Notes under the pieces: generated by a model
What the model saw: the letters and a program-made list of their open reading frames with translations, nothing else
Told to the model about the DNA's origin: nothing
The model's database searches: none
Origin: GCA-002712045 sp028112705
Lineage (GTDB): Bacteria; Pseudomonadota; Alphaproteobacteria; Rhodobacterales; Rhodobacteraceae
NCBI GenBank assembly: GCA_028112705.1
Contig: JAOGYN010000001.1
Coordinates: 1-64,000 of the forward strand
Direction of reading: 5' to 3'
DNA length: 64,000 nt
Shown here: positions 53,891 through 63,250 of the stretch, one piece after another
Position numbering within the stretch: the stretch's first letter is position 1
Layout: each line of letters opens with the position of its first letter
Position numbers and translations under genes: made by a program

Positions 53891-53936
53891 AAACTTTGTT
53901 AGATTATTTTACTTTGGATTTAAGTAGATACACAAT

Positions 53937-54869
53937 TTATTTTGAATTTGCCAGAGGATGATGGTTTTCCACTAAATCTGTTAAGCGTTTTGTCAGTACA
54001 TGCGTATATATTTCAGTGCTTGATATGTCAGAGTGTCCTAATAGGGTTTGAATTGATCTTAAATCAGCACCGTTTGCTAAGAGATGGGTCGCAAATGCAT
54101 GTCTTAGTGTATGAGGTGAGATGGAAGTAGGATTTAAGTTTGCAATTAACGCTATCTCTTTTATCAGTTTATAAAATCTTATACGAGACAAATATCCCTT
54201 TTTAGAGTTTGATGGAAAAAGGTATCTTTGTTTAGCCCCTGTTTTTCTTTCTCTTGCTTGTGCAGTTTTTTGCCATTCTACCAACCATTTTTTGAGGCTT
54301 TTTTGAGCAGTAGATGATAATGGCACCAATCTTTCTTTTCCACCCTTTCCAGTAATATACAACATGTTTGAGTTATTTTTTGCGGCAGTTACAGGTAAAG
54401 AAACTAATTCTGACACCCTCATTCCAGTTGCATATAAAACCTCTAATAAACATTGATTTCTGACTTTGTCAGCAAAACTCTTTCCAACATTTTTTGCTGC
54501 ATTCAACAATGCTTCAACATCATTTTCTGACAGCGTCCCCGGGAGTTTTTTTTGTAATTTAGGTTGACGAAGTTTTAGGCTTGGATTGTTACTTAGTAAA
54601 TTTTCTTCATATGCAAACCTATAAAATCCTTTTATAGCAGAAAGCCTTCGAGCTCTAGTAGATGCTGCTAATCCATTTTTATCTAAATGGATCATATAAT
54701 TTTCAATATTTTTTTGGGATGCGGTGCCTAATGTCACGTTTTCTTTAATGAGAAAATCAATGAAGCTATTCAAATCGTGTTTGTAAGCTAAAATTGTGTT
54801 TTCTGATGATTGATATTCCGCATATTGTGCATTTAAAAAAAGTTCTATCCAATTTAATTTTTTATTCAA
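53937..54869 (-). CDS. xerD: Tyrosine recombinase XerD
   Basis: A 310-residue site-specific recombinase for chromosome dimer resolution at dif. Catalytic residues are visible: R151 (ATGMRVSEL), K175 (TGKGGKER), H253 and R256 (HTLRHAFATHLL), H279 (LGHSDISSTEIYTH) and the nucleophile Y288. The N-terminal SAM-like core-binding domain spans 1-95. The length and TLLGHSDISSTEIYTHV wording match XerD rather than a phage integrase. No dif site was recognised nearby. It lies four bases after the orphan secreted protein gene. Confidence 0.93.
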   Translation of the reverse strand: MNKKLNWIELFLNAQYAEYQSSENTILAYKHDLNSFIDFLIKENVTLGTASQKNIENYMIHLDKNGLAASTRARRLSAIKGFYRFAYEENLLSNNPSLKLRQPKLQKKLPGTLSENDVEALLNAAKNVGKSFADKVRNQCLLEVLYATGMRVSELVSLPVTAAKNNSNMLYITGKGGKERLVPLSSTAQKSLKKWLVEWQKTAQARERKTGAKQRYLFPSNSKKGYLSRIRFYKLIKEIALIANLNPTSISPHTLRHAFATHLLANGADLRSIQTLLGHSDISSTEIYTHVLTKRLTDLVENHHPLANSK

Positions 54870-54873
54870 TTAT

Positions 54874-56367
54874 TCAATCCATTAATATGTATTGAATTGC
54901 GATTAGCTTTGCAGTTTTTTCTAAACCAGTTTGCATCAGCCCACGTAATCCATTTTTAATATTGGCATTAATATTCCCAGTTTTAATTGTTAAATGTGAA
55001 ATACTTGAGAGGATAACTTCCCCTATTCTTCCTTGCTCAATTAGAATTATATTTTCCTCTTTATATATAGGGTCACGTATTGCGCTTATTATGCTTTCTT
55101 CAAATGCCGAAATATTCCCTAATTTGCTATAATCATTTTTGGCAATACTTTGAGCAGGAATAAAATTACTATTTATTGAAATTTTATTTGTTATTTTGCT
55201 ATAATCACCAGTGAGCAAATTCATTTTTATTGAGATTGGTGTTTTCCAACCCAAACCTTGTTGTTTTAAAATATGATCTTTATAATAATTACAAAACTGG
55301 TTGGACAAACCAATTTCCTCAAAATCACTAAATCCTTTTGTTAAGAATTTTTTAATTTGCTCTGGATCGTTAGAATTAATAGATTTTTCTAAAGAGTTTA
55401 TTACTAAAATTCGTTCCTTCAGCCCAACCCCGTAATTTTTGTCAATTACGCCATTTTTGTACAATTGAAATAATTGGTTAGCTGATATTATACCAATTTT
55501 TGCTAATTTTTCACTAGCAATTAGTTTTTTACGAAAATTAATGCTTTGGTTAAAATCGTAGGACAAAAAAGTAATTGGTATTATAATATCATCGCTAATC
55601 GCTTCTTTTTTTGCTAGTATAACGTAATCTAAAGCTGATAAGATATAACCTTTTTTTTGAATAAAGATAGGTGTTTCTGGCTTGTTGCTTAAAAGAATTT
55701 TTAAAATCTCCGTATCATATGCATTCGTAAAATTTAGTATGTTTGCTGTTTCAAATATTACCTTTGCTTGCTGCATTTCATTTTCATAAGTCAAACAGTA
55801 TAATTTCTTTTTTAGGCTAGGGGTGATACTTTCGGTTTTTTTATATTGTGCACAGGCTAGAGTATCATTGCCACGTATAATATTTATAATGAATTGTGGA
55901 TCTGAGCTAATTTTTAAAGTTGGGTCATTAACATTGATAAATAATTGTGCTTCTTTAAATTTTCCAAGTTCAATCAGCTTATTCAGTCGTATTAAATATA
56001 AATCACGTTCTTTTATGGAATTTAGATCCACCGGCATTTCAGAGATTAAAACAGCAGTGAATAAGTTTCTTATTAAAGGATTGGAATTCAGTGAGATGTC
56101 GTTAATTTTTTTTGAAATATCTTCAATATCTGACCAGGACCAGTAGTAATACGGAAGTTTTATATTTTGTTCTACTAGGTCGTCCAATTTAATTGCGGTA
56201 ACGACACTGCTAACCTTAGGATTATTTTCTATTATTTGCGTTTCAGATTGACTTTCAACCTTTAATAATTTTTTGTTTATCCAGTTCAAAGTTGTTTCTT
56301 GAGCGTAAATTGGATGGTGTGAGAATAACCATAATAATATAAAGATTATGTATTTAAATTTAATCAA
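54874..56367 (-). CDS. Orphan secreted or periplasmic protein, helical, upstream of xerD
   Basis: A 497-residue protein with a Sec signal peptide (MIKFKYIIFILLWLFSHHPI, cleavage near IYAQ-E). The rest is predicted mostly helical, rich in Ile, Leu, Asn and Lys, with repeated helix pairs reminiscent of degenerate TPR/SLR arrays (for example LNKLIELGKFKEAQLFINV), but I do not recognise a named domain. It starts at TTG 56367, inside the last codons of the 42-residue frame, and ends four bases before xerD. An envelope role is likely; the function is unknown. Confidence 0.75.
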   Translation of the reverse strand: MIKFKYIIFILLWLFSHHPIYAQETTLNWINKKLLKVESQSETQIIENNPKVSSVVTAIKLDDLVEQNIKLPYYYWSWSDIEDISKKINDISLNSNPLIRNLFTAVLISEMPVDLNSIKERDLYLIRLNKLIELGKFKEAQLFINVNDPTLKISSDPQFIINIIRGNDTLACAQYKKTESITPSLKKKLYCLTYENEMQQAKVIFETANILNFTNAYDTEILKILLSNKPETPIFIQKKGYILSALDYVILAKKEAISDDIIIPITFLSYDFNQSINFRKKLIASEKLAKIGIISANQLFQLYKNGVIDKNYGVGLKERILVINSLEKSINSNDPEQIKKFLTKGFSDFEEIGLSNQFCNYYKDHILKQQGLGWKTPISIKMNLLTGDYSKITNKISINSNFIPAQSIAKNDYSKLGNISAFEESIISAIRDPIYKEENIILIEQGRIGEVILSSISHLTIKTGNINANIKNGLRGLMQTGLEKTAKLIAIQYILMD

Positions 56368-56488
56368 GCTTTATCTCAATGTTATATTCTGTTTGCTCTG
56401 TGTCTGTATTGCCCAAAAGAGCGTAAACTGATAAATAAACAAAGCTTAACAGTGCTAAAAAAAAAGTTATTTTAATTATTATTTTCAT
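56360..56488 (-). CDS. Small single-pass membrane protein, coupled to the orphan gene
   Basis: A 42-residue frame: ATG 56488, one hydrophobic segment (ITFFLALLSFVYLSVYALLG), then a polar acidic tail (TDTEQTEYNIEIKLD) and TAA. GGAG lies ten bases upstream. Its last eight bases overlap the TTG start of the orphan secreted protein, which fits translational coupling. It is divergent from aroK. It is not a family I can name; it could be a small inner-membrane protein or a non-cleaved signal anchor. Confidence 0.55.
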   Translation of the reverse strand: MKIIIKITFFLALLSFVYLSVYALLGNTDTEQTEYNIEIKLD

Positions 56489-56609
56489 TCAGTGTGTTCT
56501 CCATCTTTAATTCGTTGATCAGAGCAGCTAGTAATAATTTACTCAAAATAGTATACGTTCGTCAAAGTAAAAAATAATAATTTCAATGTGCCGCAAAAAG
56601 TGAGTTGTT

Positions 56610-57152
56610 TTGACATATAAATTAAAAAAAACAGTTGTGCTAGTGGGTATGATGGGTGCTGGCAAAACTGCTGTTGGTAGATCTATAGCAACTCGTTTAG
56701 GTGCAAAATTTGTTGATTTAGATGATGAGATTATTAAAGCTGCTAATATGAAAATTACAGAAATTTTCGAAACATACGGTGAGGTTTTTTTTCGTGATAA
56801 GGAGAGTAAAGTTCTTCAAAGGTTACTGGATAGAGAACCTGTTGTGCTAGCAACTGGTGGTGGCACTTTTATATCTGAAGAAAATCGTGGAATTATCTTA
56901 TCAAAAGCGCATAGTATTTGGTTGAATTCAAATTGCGCAATATTGTGGGAACGAATTAAACATAATAAAAATAGACCATTGCTAAATCAATATGATAGAT
57001 TTGAAAAATTTAAAAATCTTTATGATGATCGTGTTAGATTTTATGCTGAGGCGGATATCTCAATTGTTAATAATCAAAACTGTTCTATTGATGAAATAGG
57101 TAAAAGGACAGTCGATCAGTTTTTATCTTTTATAAATAATAATTTAGAATAG
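56610..57152 (+). CDS. aroK: Shikimate kinase
   Basis: A 180-residue kinase phosphorylating shikimate in the aromatic amino-acid pathway. Walker A is GMMGAGKT (13-20). Substrate-binding residues lie in DLDDEI, FRDKESKVL and ATGGGTF, and the lid region has NRPLL. The start is TTG 56610, the only fitting start before the P-loop. aroB follows by 13 bases, the universal aroK-aroB pair. Confidence 0.96.
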   Translation: MTYKLKKTVVLVGMMGAGKTAVGRSIATRLGAKFVDLDDEIIKAANMKITEIFETYGEVFFRDKESKVLQRLLDREPVVLATGGGTFISEENRGIILSKAHSIWLNSNCAILWERIKHNKNRPLLNQYDRFEKFKNLYDDRVRFYAEADISIVNNQNCSIDEIGKRTVDQFLSFINNNLE

Positions 57153-57165
57153 AAAGTTTAAATAA

Positions 57166-58266
57166 ATGGAGAGCTTAACGGTAGACCTAAGTTCGAGAAG
57201 CTATAAAATAAATATTTCCAGTGGAATTATACTGTCTCTTGGAGCCGAATTAAAAACGTATTTGAAACGTGATCGCATTTGGATTGTTTCTGATGTTAAT
57301 ATTCTTAATTTGTATCAAACTGATTTAGAGAAAAGCTTTATAAAAGCTGGAATTGAATTAAATTTATTAAAATTACCAAGTGGAGAAAAAACAAAATCTT
57401 TCCATTTTTTTGAAAAAACAGTTAATTGGTTTTTAGAAACAGGAATAGAACGTAATGACTTAATCGTTGCTTTTGGTGGTGGGGTGATAGGCGATTTGGT
57501 CGGGTTCGCTGCTGCAACAACTTTACGTGGAGTTGATTTTATTCAAATACCTACTACGCTTTTGGCTCAAGTTGATAGCTCTGTTGGTGGTAAAACTGGA
57601 ATTAACTCTCGATTTGGCAAGAATTTGATTGGAAATTTCAATCAACCCAAGGCAGTAATAATTGATGTTAGCACTTTAAGGACACTTTGTGATCGCCAGT
57701 TAAAGTCTGGATACAGTGAAATACTAAAATATGGTTTATTAGGCGATATAAAGTTTTTCAATTGGTTGGATTTGAATGGGACAAACATTTTATCTAGGGA
57801 TGAGGCGTTACTCACCAAAGCAATTAAAAAATCATGTCTCATAAAGGCAGAATTTGTTAAACAGGATGAGAGGGAGCAAGGGAAAAGAGCCTTGTTAAAC
57901 TTAGGTCATACTTTTGGTCATGCTTTGGAAGCTGTTACGGGTTATTCTGAACAATTATTGCATGGCGAAGGCGTCTCTATTGGCTGCATGTTAGCTTTTG
58001 AAGTTAGTGCTGCTATGGGTTTTACATCTCTTGAGGCTACAAAAAGGGTAAAGAGTCATCTTAGAAAAGTGGGATTGAAATCGGAGTTGCGTGAAATTAG
58101 CAGTTCTCTTCCCCCAACTGAAAAAATTATTCAAGAAATGTTCAAAGACAAAAAAGTTAACAATGGTGTGGTTAATTTTGTTATGGTTAAAGACATTGGT
58201 GAGGCTTTTGTTACAGATGAAGTTGATTTTTCAGTAGTTAGCAATGTTCTGGATGCTTCGCGTTAG
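57166..58266 (+). CDS. aroB: 3-dehydroquinate synthase
   Basis: A 366-residue NAD- and metal-dependent enzyme turning DAHP into dehydroquinate. Motifs include LPSGEKTKSF, AFGGGVIGDLVGFAAATTLRGVDFIQIPTTLLAQVDSSVGGKTGIN, and the metal-binding GHTFGHALE with LHGEGVSIGCMLA. It starts at ATG 57166. It is convergent with the DctD-like regulator gene with a 28-base gap. Confidence 0.97.
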   Translation: MESLTVDLSSRSYKINISSGIILSLGAELKTYLKRDRIWIVSDVNILNLYQTDLEKSFIKAGIELNLLKLPSGEKTKSFHFFEKTVNWFLETGIERNDLIVAFGGGVIGDLVGFAAATTLRGVDFIQIPTTLLAQVDSSVGGKTGINSRFGKNLIGNFNQPKAVIIDVSTLRTLCDRQLKSGYSEILKYGLLGDIKFFNWLDLNGTNILSRDEALLTKAIKKSCLIKAEFVKQDEREQGKRALLNLGHTFGHALEAVTGYSEQLLHGEGVSIGCMLAFEVSAAMGFTSLEATKRVKSHLRKVGLKSELREISSSLPPTEKIIQEMFKDKKVNNGVVNFVMVKDIGEAFVTDEVDFSVVSNVLDASR

Positions 58267-58294
58267 TTGCTTACATTTAGAAGGTCTTTATGAT

Positions 58295-59620
58295 TTATAG
58301 ATAGTTTGATCGACTTAATTGGTATTTTGCCATTTTTTCATTTAACGTTCTCCTTGGTAAACCCAATTCTTTCATCACAGACGTAATTGACCCTCTTTTT
58401 CGTTTCATTGTATTATCTATTAACATCTTTTCAAATGCCTCTACATGCTCTTTAAGTGGTTTATCGTATATTTCTTCGCTGTTTTGGGTTTTTGAATTAA
58501 TTTCTTCCATTAATAGTTTGGATAAAGAAGCGTCAGGTTTAAAATTTTGTAATATTGCTTTTTCTGCTAAATTTATTAATTGCCTAACATTTCCAGGCCA
58601 TGGAGCTTGTAATAATTGAGCTGCTTCTACCGCTGTTATTACAGGAGAATGGTAACCATATTCCTCTGAATATATATCTAAAAACTTATTAAATAATTCT
58701 AATATGTCGTTTCCTCTATTTCTTAGAGGCGCTAAATTAATGTTTAGTGTCGAGAGTCGATAAAACAATGCTGGAATAATTTTTGTATTATCTATTTTAT
58801 TACTAACTGTCTCAGAAATAGTAATTATTCTTAGTAAGCCTATTTGCTCGTTATCTTGATTATTTATTAGTGCCAAAAGTTTACTTTGACATTCTTCTTG
58901 CATATGCTCAATTCCCTCTAAACAGAGGGTGCCTCCCAATGATTGTTCAATAATTGATTTTTCATTATCACTACTAGATCCTTTAAAAAGTATTCTTTCC
59001 AAGTCTTCCTTAGAATGAGCTGCACAGTCGAAGAGCACAAAATTGTTACCTTGTCTGCTACCACATGCATGGATCGCTTGGGCCACCAGGTTTTTACCAG
59101 TACCAGTTTCACCATTTATTAAAATATGTCCGTCCGCTCTACTTAAATCAAGAATGTCCTCTCGTAATTGGTTCATGTTTTTAGATGAACCAATTAATTT
59201 CCTTAATAATACTGTTCCATCGGACAGTTCTCTTCGCAATGAACGGTTATCTAAGACCAATTTGCGAGTGTGTAGAGCCCTTTTTGCGATTTCTAATATT
59301 TTGTTTGGATCGAAAGGCTTTTCTAAAAAATCATAAGCTCCAAGATGCATTGCTTCAACGGCCATCGCCACATCACCATGACCAGTTATTAGTATGACAG
59401 GGAGAGCACTATCCTTTGCCATTAATTTTTTTAGAAATTCTATACCATCCATGCCTGGCATTTTTATATCTGATATTACTATTCCAGGGTGTTCTTTTCC
59501 CATGTGTTTAAGGGCATTTGATGCACTGTCAAACGATTCAGTTTTATACCCAGACAACGTGAACCATTGTGTGATAGATTCTCGCATGTCCTTTTCATCA
59601 TCAACGATAGAAATTTTCAT
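58295..59620 (-). CDS. DctD-like response regulator with degraded sigma-54 activation domain
   Basis: A 441-residue NtrC/DctD-type protein. The receiver domain has phospho-acceptor D51 and lysine 101 (FLEKPF). The AAA+ domain keeps Walker A (GETGTGK, residues 170-176) and a C-terminal Fis-type helix-turn-helix (SITSVMKELGLPRRTLNEKMAKY). The GAFTGA sigma-54 contact loop, expected near 210-222, is absent: the segment is FKGSSSDNEKSII and is shorter. Walker B reads LCLEGI instead of LFLDEI. The FREDLYYRL element reads IPALFYRLS. It therefore probably does not activate sigma-54 promoters in the usual way, like the GAFTGA-lacking NtrC of Rhodobacter capsulatus. It pairs with the kinase gene 20 bases upstream. 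Confidence 0.88.
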   Translation of the reverse strand: MKISIVDDEKDMRESITQWFTLSGYKTESFDSASNALKHMGKEHPGIVISDIKMPGMDGIEFLKKLMAKDSALPVILITGHGDVAMAVEAMHLGAYDFLEKPFDPNKILEIAKRALHTRKLVLDNRSLRRELSDGTVLLRKLIGSSKNMNQLREDILDLSRADGHILINGETGTGKNLVAQAIHACGSRQGNNFVLFDCAAHSKEDLERILFKGSSSDNEKSIIEQSLGGTLCLEGIEHMQEECQSKLLALINNQDNEQIGLLRIITISETVSNKIDNTKIIPALFYRLSTLNINLAPLRNRGNDILELFNKFLDIYSEEYGYHSPVITAVEAAQLLQAPWPGNVRQLINLAEKAILQNFKPDASLSKLLMEEINSKTQNSEEIYDKPLKEHVEAFEKMLIDNTMKRKRGSITSVMKELGLPRRTLNEKMAKYQLSRSNYL

Positions 59621-59640
59621 TTTTGCTCACCTTTATCTTC

Positions 59641-61383
59641 TTATATTGCGTCTAAAGTTGGTAAATATATTTTGAAAACTGCTCCTGGTGTCTTGTTATT
59701 TCGCGCAACTAAGCGTCCACCCAAGTCTTTTATTATGCCAGAAGAAATAGCTAAACCCAAACCAACCCCATCACCAGGTTTTTTGGTTGTATAGAATGGC
59801 TCAAACAAACTTTCCAAATCATCGATCCCTTGCCCATTGTCTTTTACACTTATAACCGCATTACTGGTTATTTTTAAAATAATTTCAAGTTTTGGAGTTT
59901 TAGTATTTGCCATCGCATCTAGAGCGTTCCTTAAAAGATTGATCATCACTTGCTCTAAGCGTATTTGATCTCCTAGAACGATCACAGGCTGTTCTGGTAA
60001 AATTTGGGAATATTCAACTTGGAGTATGTTCAATTGAGAAGACATAATATTTAGAGTATCAGAAATTACTATTTTCAAATCAACCTCAACTAATTCATCA
60101 CTCCCTTTACGAGCATGGGATTTTAATTGTTTTGTAATGGTCGCCATACGTTCGATTAAATCATCAATTCGTTGAAAACTGGATAATGCTTCGTCTGGTC
60201 TTGATCTTTGTAATAATAATTTTGCGCCTGCCAAATATGTTTTCATTGCAGCCAGTGGTTGGTTTAATTCATGACTAACTGCTGCTGACATTTCTCCAAG
60301 TGCTGCCAGTTTTGAGTTTTGCGCAAGACTTTGTTCAGCAACTTTCAGATTCTTTTCTGCTTTCTCACGTTCATTTATTTCATTTTGCAATCTTGAATTC
60401 ATGTTCCGAAGATTATTACTCTCTTCCATAAAGATAATTGACTGGATGCGAGAGCGGCGCGATAATAAATAAAAAATTAATGTAAGTAGTATTGCTAGTG
60501 CTGTGATTTCTAATGCAATTATACCGTTCACCTTTTCTCTGACAGGTGCGTATGTTGTGTAGTATAGAATTCGCCACTCGTTTTTGTTGAACCATGCTTC
60601 TAGCTGTAACAATGTGTTTTTATTTAGAAATGCTTTTGCTGGTAATTCTTCCCAGTGGGTAAACGATTGAACAGAATTCAAAAGGTTTTTGGGTTGAGCA
60701 GAGGAGCTTTGATTTGCTATTTGTGAAGTAAACCACTCTGGTTTTGATGATAGTAAAATTTTATCATTTTTATTTGTCACGATTACTGCTTCGGAGTTGT
60801 TTACCCAAGCATGTTCAGTTTTGATTAAACTAACTTCATTAACTATGACACCAAGTATTTGGTTTGATTCCTTTATCGATTTTGAGTAAATAAATTTATT
60901 TTCTTCATTTTCACTTTGATTTAGAATGGTTGTAAATATTATTTGATCGCTTTTAATTGCTGACTTAAAATATTCTTGATTTGAATGCTGATTATTTGTT
61001 GAATTTTTTTTATTTTTAACAAAGGGGAAACCATTAGGATCTAAAAGAGTAATATTTTGAGTGTAATACTTGGTGTGTTTTTGAACATATTGATTAAGCA
61101 TTTTTTCATTATTTTTACGTAGTATTGTATGTAAGTTTGGGTCACCTGCAATTAGTAAGGTAATAAATCTATTTCTTTCTAATTCCGACTCAATTGAATT
61201 GGTATATAATTGCAATCGCAACTCAGCTTGTTTTGTTGTTTCTTGGCTAAATCTTGCTGTTAAGGCTAGATTAGTTATTAGTATTAGTAAAATTCCAAAA
61301 ACAACAAAAAGTATTATAAAAACACGCATCAATAATGATGTTCGCATTTGAAGGTTTTCTCTTTTATAATCGTGATTTTTCAT
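59641..61383 (-). CDS. DctB-like sensor histidine kinase
   Basis: A 580-residue membrane kinase. TM1 (about 19-42), a periplasmic double-Cache-like sensor (45-285) and TM2 (about 287-308) are followed by a coiled coil (320-355), HisKA with H371 in AAVSHELNQPLAAM, and HATPase boxes N (LLRNALDAM), G1 (VKDNGQGID) and G2 (GVGLGLAIS). HELNQPLAA is the DctB-class H-box. DctB senses C4-dicarboxylates; the ligand here is not deducible and no dicarboxylate transporter is nearby. The start is ATG 61383, with an alternative ATG 12 codons in. Confidence 0.92.
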   Translation of the reverse strand: MKNHDYKRENLQMRTSLLMRVFIILFVVFGILLILITNLALTARFSQETTKQAELRLQLYTNSIESELERNRFITLLIAGDPNLHTILRKNNEKMLNQYVQKHTKYYTQNITLLDPNGFPFVKNKKNSTNNQHSNQEYFKSAIKSDQIIFTTILNQSENEENKFIYSKSIKESNQILGVIVNEVSLIKTEHAWVNNSEAVIVTNKNDKILLSSKPEWFTSQIANQSSSAQPKNLLNSVQSFTHWEELPAKAFLNKNTLLQLEAWFNKNEWRILYYTTYAPVREKVNGIIALEITALAILLTLIFYLLSRRSRIQSIIFMEESNNLRNMNSRLQNEINEREKAEKNLKVAEQSLAQNSKLAALGEMSAAVSHELNQPLAAMKTYLAGAKLLLQRSRPDEALSSFQRIDDLIERMATITKQLKSHARKGSDELVEVDLKIVISDTLNIMSSQLNILQVEYSQILPEQPVIVLGDQIRLEQVMINLLRNALDAMANTKTPKLEIILKITSNAVISVKDNGQGIDDLESLFEPFYTTKKPGDGVGLGLAISSGIIKDLGGRLVARNNKTPGAVFKIYLPTLDAI

Positions 61384-61438
61384 GGTTTAAGTTGCAGTTT
61401 TTTTGATGCAGATGAATCCATTTCTTAATTCTACATTA

Positions 61439-62104
61439 TTAATTAAATATGGTATCAAGCGCTCCAAAGATTAAAGCACCATCTGTACCCCCTAATTGTG
61501 TATCATTTAATCTTTCAGGATGGGGCATCATTCCCAACACACGTTTGTTTTTAGACATAATACCAGCAATATTATTAATACTTCCATTCGGATTGTTTAA
61601 GTATGTAAAGGCTACACTATTATTATCATATAAGAAGCTTAATGTGTCGTTATCTGCAAAGTAATTTCCATCATGATGTGCGATAGGAAGAGTTACTTTT
61701 TGTTGTTTTTGGTATCCATGAGTAAATGCTGTATTATTATTTTCGATGAGCAATTCAGTATCTTTGCATATATACTTCAATCCTTTATTTCTCATTAATG
61801 TCCCAGGTAAAATTTTGGTTTCAGTTAAAATTTGAAAGCCGTTGCAAATTCCTAAAACATATCCACCTGCGTTTGCAAAGTTTACCACTGCATTACAAAT
61901 AGGTGATTTTGCTGCTATTGCGCCACTTCTTAGGTAATCACCATAAGAAAAACCGCCTGGAATTCCAATAATATCTATATTTTTTGGAATTATCGCTTCC
62001 TTATGCCAAATCAAAGTAACTTTTTTCCCTGTTACTTTTTCAAATGCCACAGCTAAATCCCTATCACAGTTGGATCCAGGGAAAATTATGATTGCGGCCT
62101 TCAT
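61439..62104 (-). CDS. purQ: Phosphoribosylformylglycinamidine synthase, glutaminase subunit PurQ
   Basis: A 221-residue class-I glutamine amidotransferase supplying ammonia to PurL. It starts KAAIIIFPGSNCDRDLAVAF; the nucleophile cysteine is in LGICNGFQIL, and the His-Glu pair is in GMMPHPERLNDTQLGGTDGA. It lies six bases after purS, and the purS-purQ pair shows the multi-subunit type of FGAM synthase. purL itself is not in the window. Confidence 0.97.
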   Translation of the reverse strand: MKAAIIIFPGSNCDRDLAVAFEKVTGKKVTLIWHKEAIIPKNIDIIGIPGGFSYGDYLRSGAIAAKSPICNAVVNFANAGGYVLGICNGFQILTETKILPGTLMRNKGLKYICKDTELLIENNNTAFTHGYQKQQKVTLPIAHHDGNYFADNDTLSFLYDNNSVAFTYLNNPNGSINNIAGIMSKNKRVLGMMPHPERLNDTQLGGTDGALIFGALDTIFN

Positions 62105-62110
62105 ATCTTT

Positions 62111-62353
62111 CTACTGCTTCAATTCAATTTGGTATTCTTCTATAACAGTATTTGCTAGCAGTTTTTCACACATCTCTTTTGCTTGATTTTTTGCTTTAGA
62201 AGGGTCTTTTTCTTTAATATCAACGTTAATTATTTTTCCTTGCTTAACTGTATTGATATTATCAAAACCAATTGAGGAAAGTGAATTTTTTATAGCTAAT
62301 CCTTGAGGATCCAAAACACCTTCTTTTAATGTAATACTTATCAATAGTTTCAT
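62111..62353 (-). CDS. purS: FGAM synthase subunit PurS
   Basis: An 80-residue PurS that bridges PurQ and PurL. It reads KLLISITLKEGVLDPQGLAIKNSLSSIGFDNINTVKQGKII, the family core. I chose ATG 62353 because AGAGGAAAATTA precedes it and homologues start there; an in-frame ATG 15 codons upstream would overlap nothing useful. It is transcribed with purC upstream and purQ downstream. Confidence 0.95.
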   Translation of the reverse strand: MKLLISITLKEGVLDPQGLAIKNSLSSIGFDNINTVKQGKIINVDIKEKDPSKAKNQAKEMCEKLLANTVIEEYQIELKQ

Positions 62354-62400
62354 TAATTTTCCTCTGAATTTAAAGTCTATTATACGAAACTCTTTCAAAT

Positions 62401-63132
62401 TTAAAGGACGCCTAATCGTTTGGCTACTTCAGTATAGGCATCTTTCAAGTTTCCAAGATCTTTTCTAAACAAATCTTTATCGAGTCTCTCACCAGTTTTG
62501 ATATCCCAAAGTCTGCAGCTGTCAGGGCTAATTTCATCTGCTATTATTAAACCTTGATATTCATTTTCAAATACACGACCAATTTCAATTTTAAAGTCTA
62601 CAAGTGTTATTCCTACACCTTTCATTATACCACTGATGAAGTCGTTTACTCTTAACGAAATTGCGATCATTTCATCTAATTCTGTTTGTGTTGCCCAATT
62701 AAATGCTATCGCGTGTTCTTCTGTAACCATAGGATCGTTAAGTTTATCATCTTTGTAATAAAACTCTACAATTGGGCGAGGTAAGTGTGTGCCTTCTTTT
62801 ATTCCTAATCTATCTGACATAGAACCTGCAGCATAATTGCGAACCACTACCTCTAATGGAATAATCTCAACAGATCTTATTAATTGCTCGCGCATATTTA
62901 ATCTTTTAATGAAATGGGTTGGAATGCCCATATCGTTAAGCCCAGTCATAAAAAACTCTGACAATCTATTATTTAAAACACCCTTACCTGCGATAATATC
63001 GTGTTTCTGTGCATTATAGGCTGTAGCATCATCTTTGAAATATTGAATCAACGTACCAGGTTCAGTACCTTTGAATAAGGTTTTTGCTTTTCCATCATAT
63101 ATTTTTTTCCCGCGGGCCATTTTCTTAACCAT
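62401..63132 (-). CDS. purC: SAICAR synthetase PurC
   Basis: A 243-residue (or 239) enzyme joining aspartate to CAIR in purine synthesis. It opens with KKIYDGKAKTLFKGTEPGTLIQYFKDDATAYN, followed by KRLNMREQLIRSVEIIPLEVVVRNYAAGSM and the later VDFKIEIGR and ISPDSCRLWD motifs. Either ATG 63132 or the ATG four codons later (MARGKKIYDG, the more usual beginning) may be the start. It is 47 bases upstream of purS. Confidence 0.97.
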   Translation of the reverse strand: MVKKMARGKKIYDGKAKTLFKGTEPGTLIQYFKDDATAYNAQKHDIIAGKGVLNNRLSEFFMTGLNDMGIPTHFIKRLNMREQLIRSVEIIPLEVVVRNYAAGSMSDRLGIKEGTHLPRPIVEFYYKDDKLNDPMVTEEHAIAFNWATQTELDEMIAISLRVNDFISGIMKGVGITLVDFKIEIGRVFENEYQGLIIADEISPDSCRLWDIKTGERLDKDLFRKDLGNLKDAYTEVAKRLGVL

Positions 63133-63250
63133 TCTTGTAATAAAGATGTTTATTTTAATCGTATCTTATGCTTGATGTTTGGGCAAGCAATTGAAATTTA
63201 TTTGCGTTATTGTGTCTATTTATTTTGTATATATGGCGATTGGTAATTGA

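Noticed and set aside
53937..54869. Phage or island integrase
   Set aside because: XerD-type length and motifs, housekeeping neighbours, and no att-like duplications or phage genes nearby.
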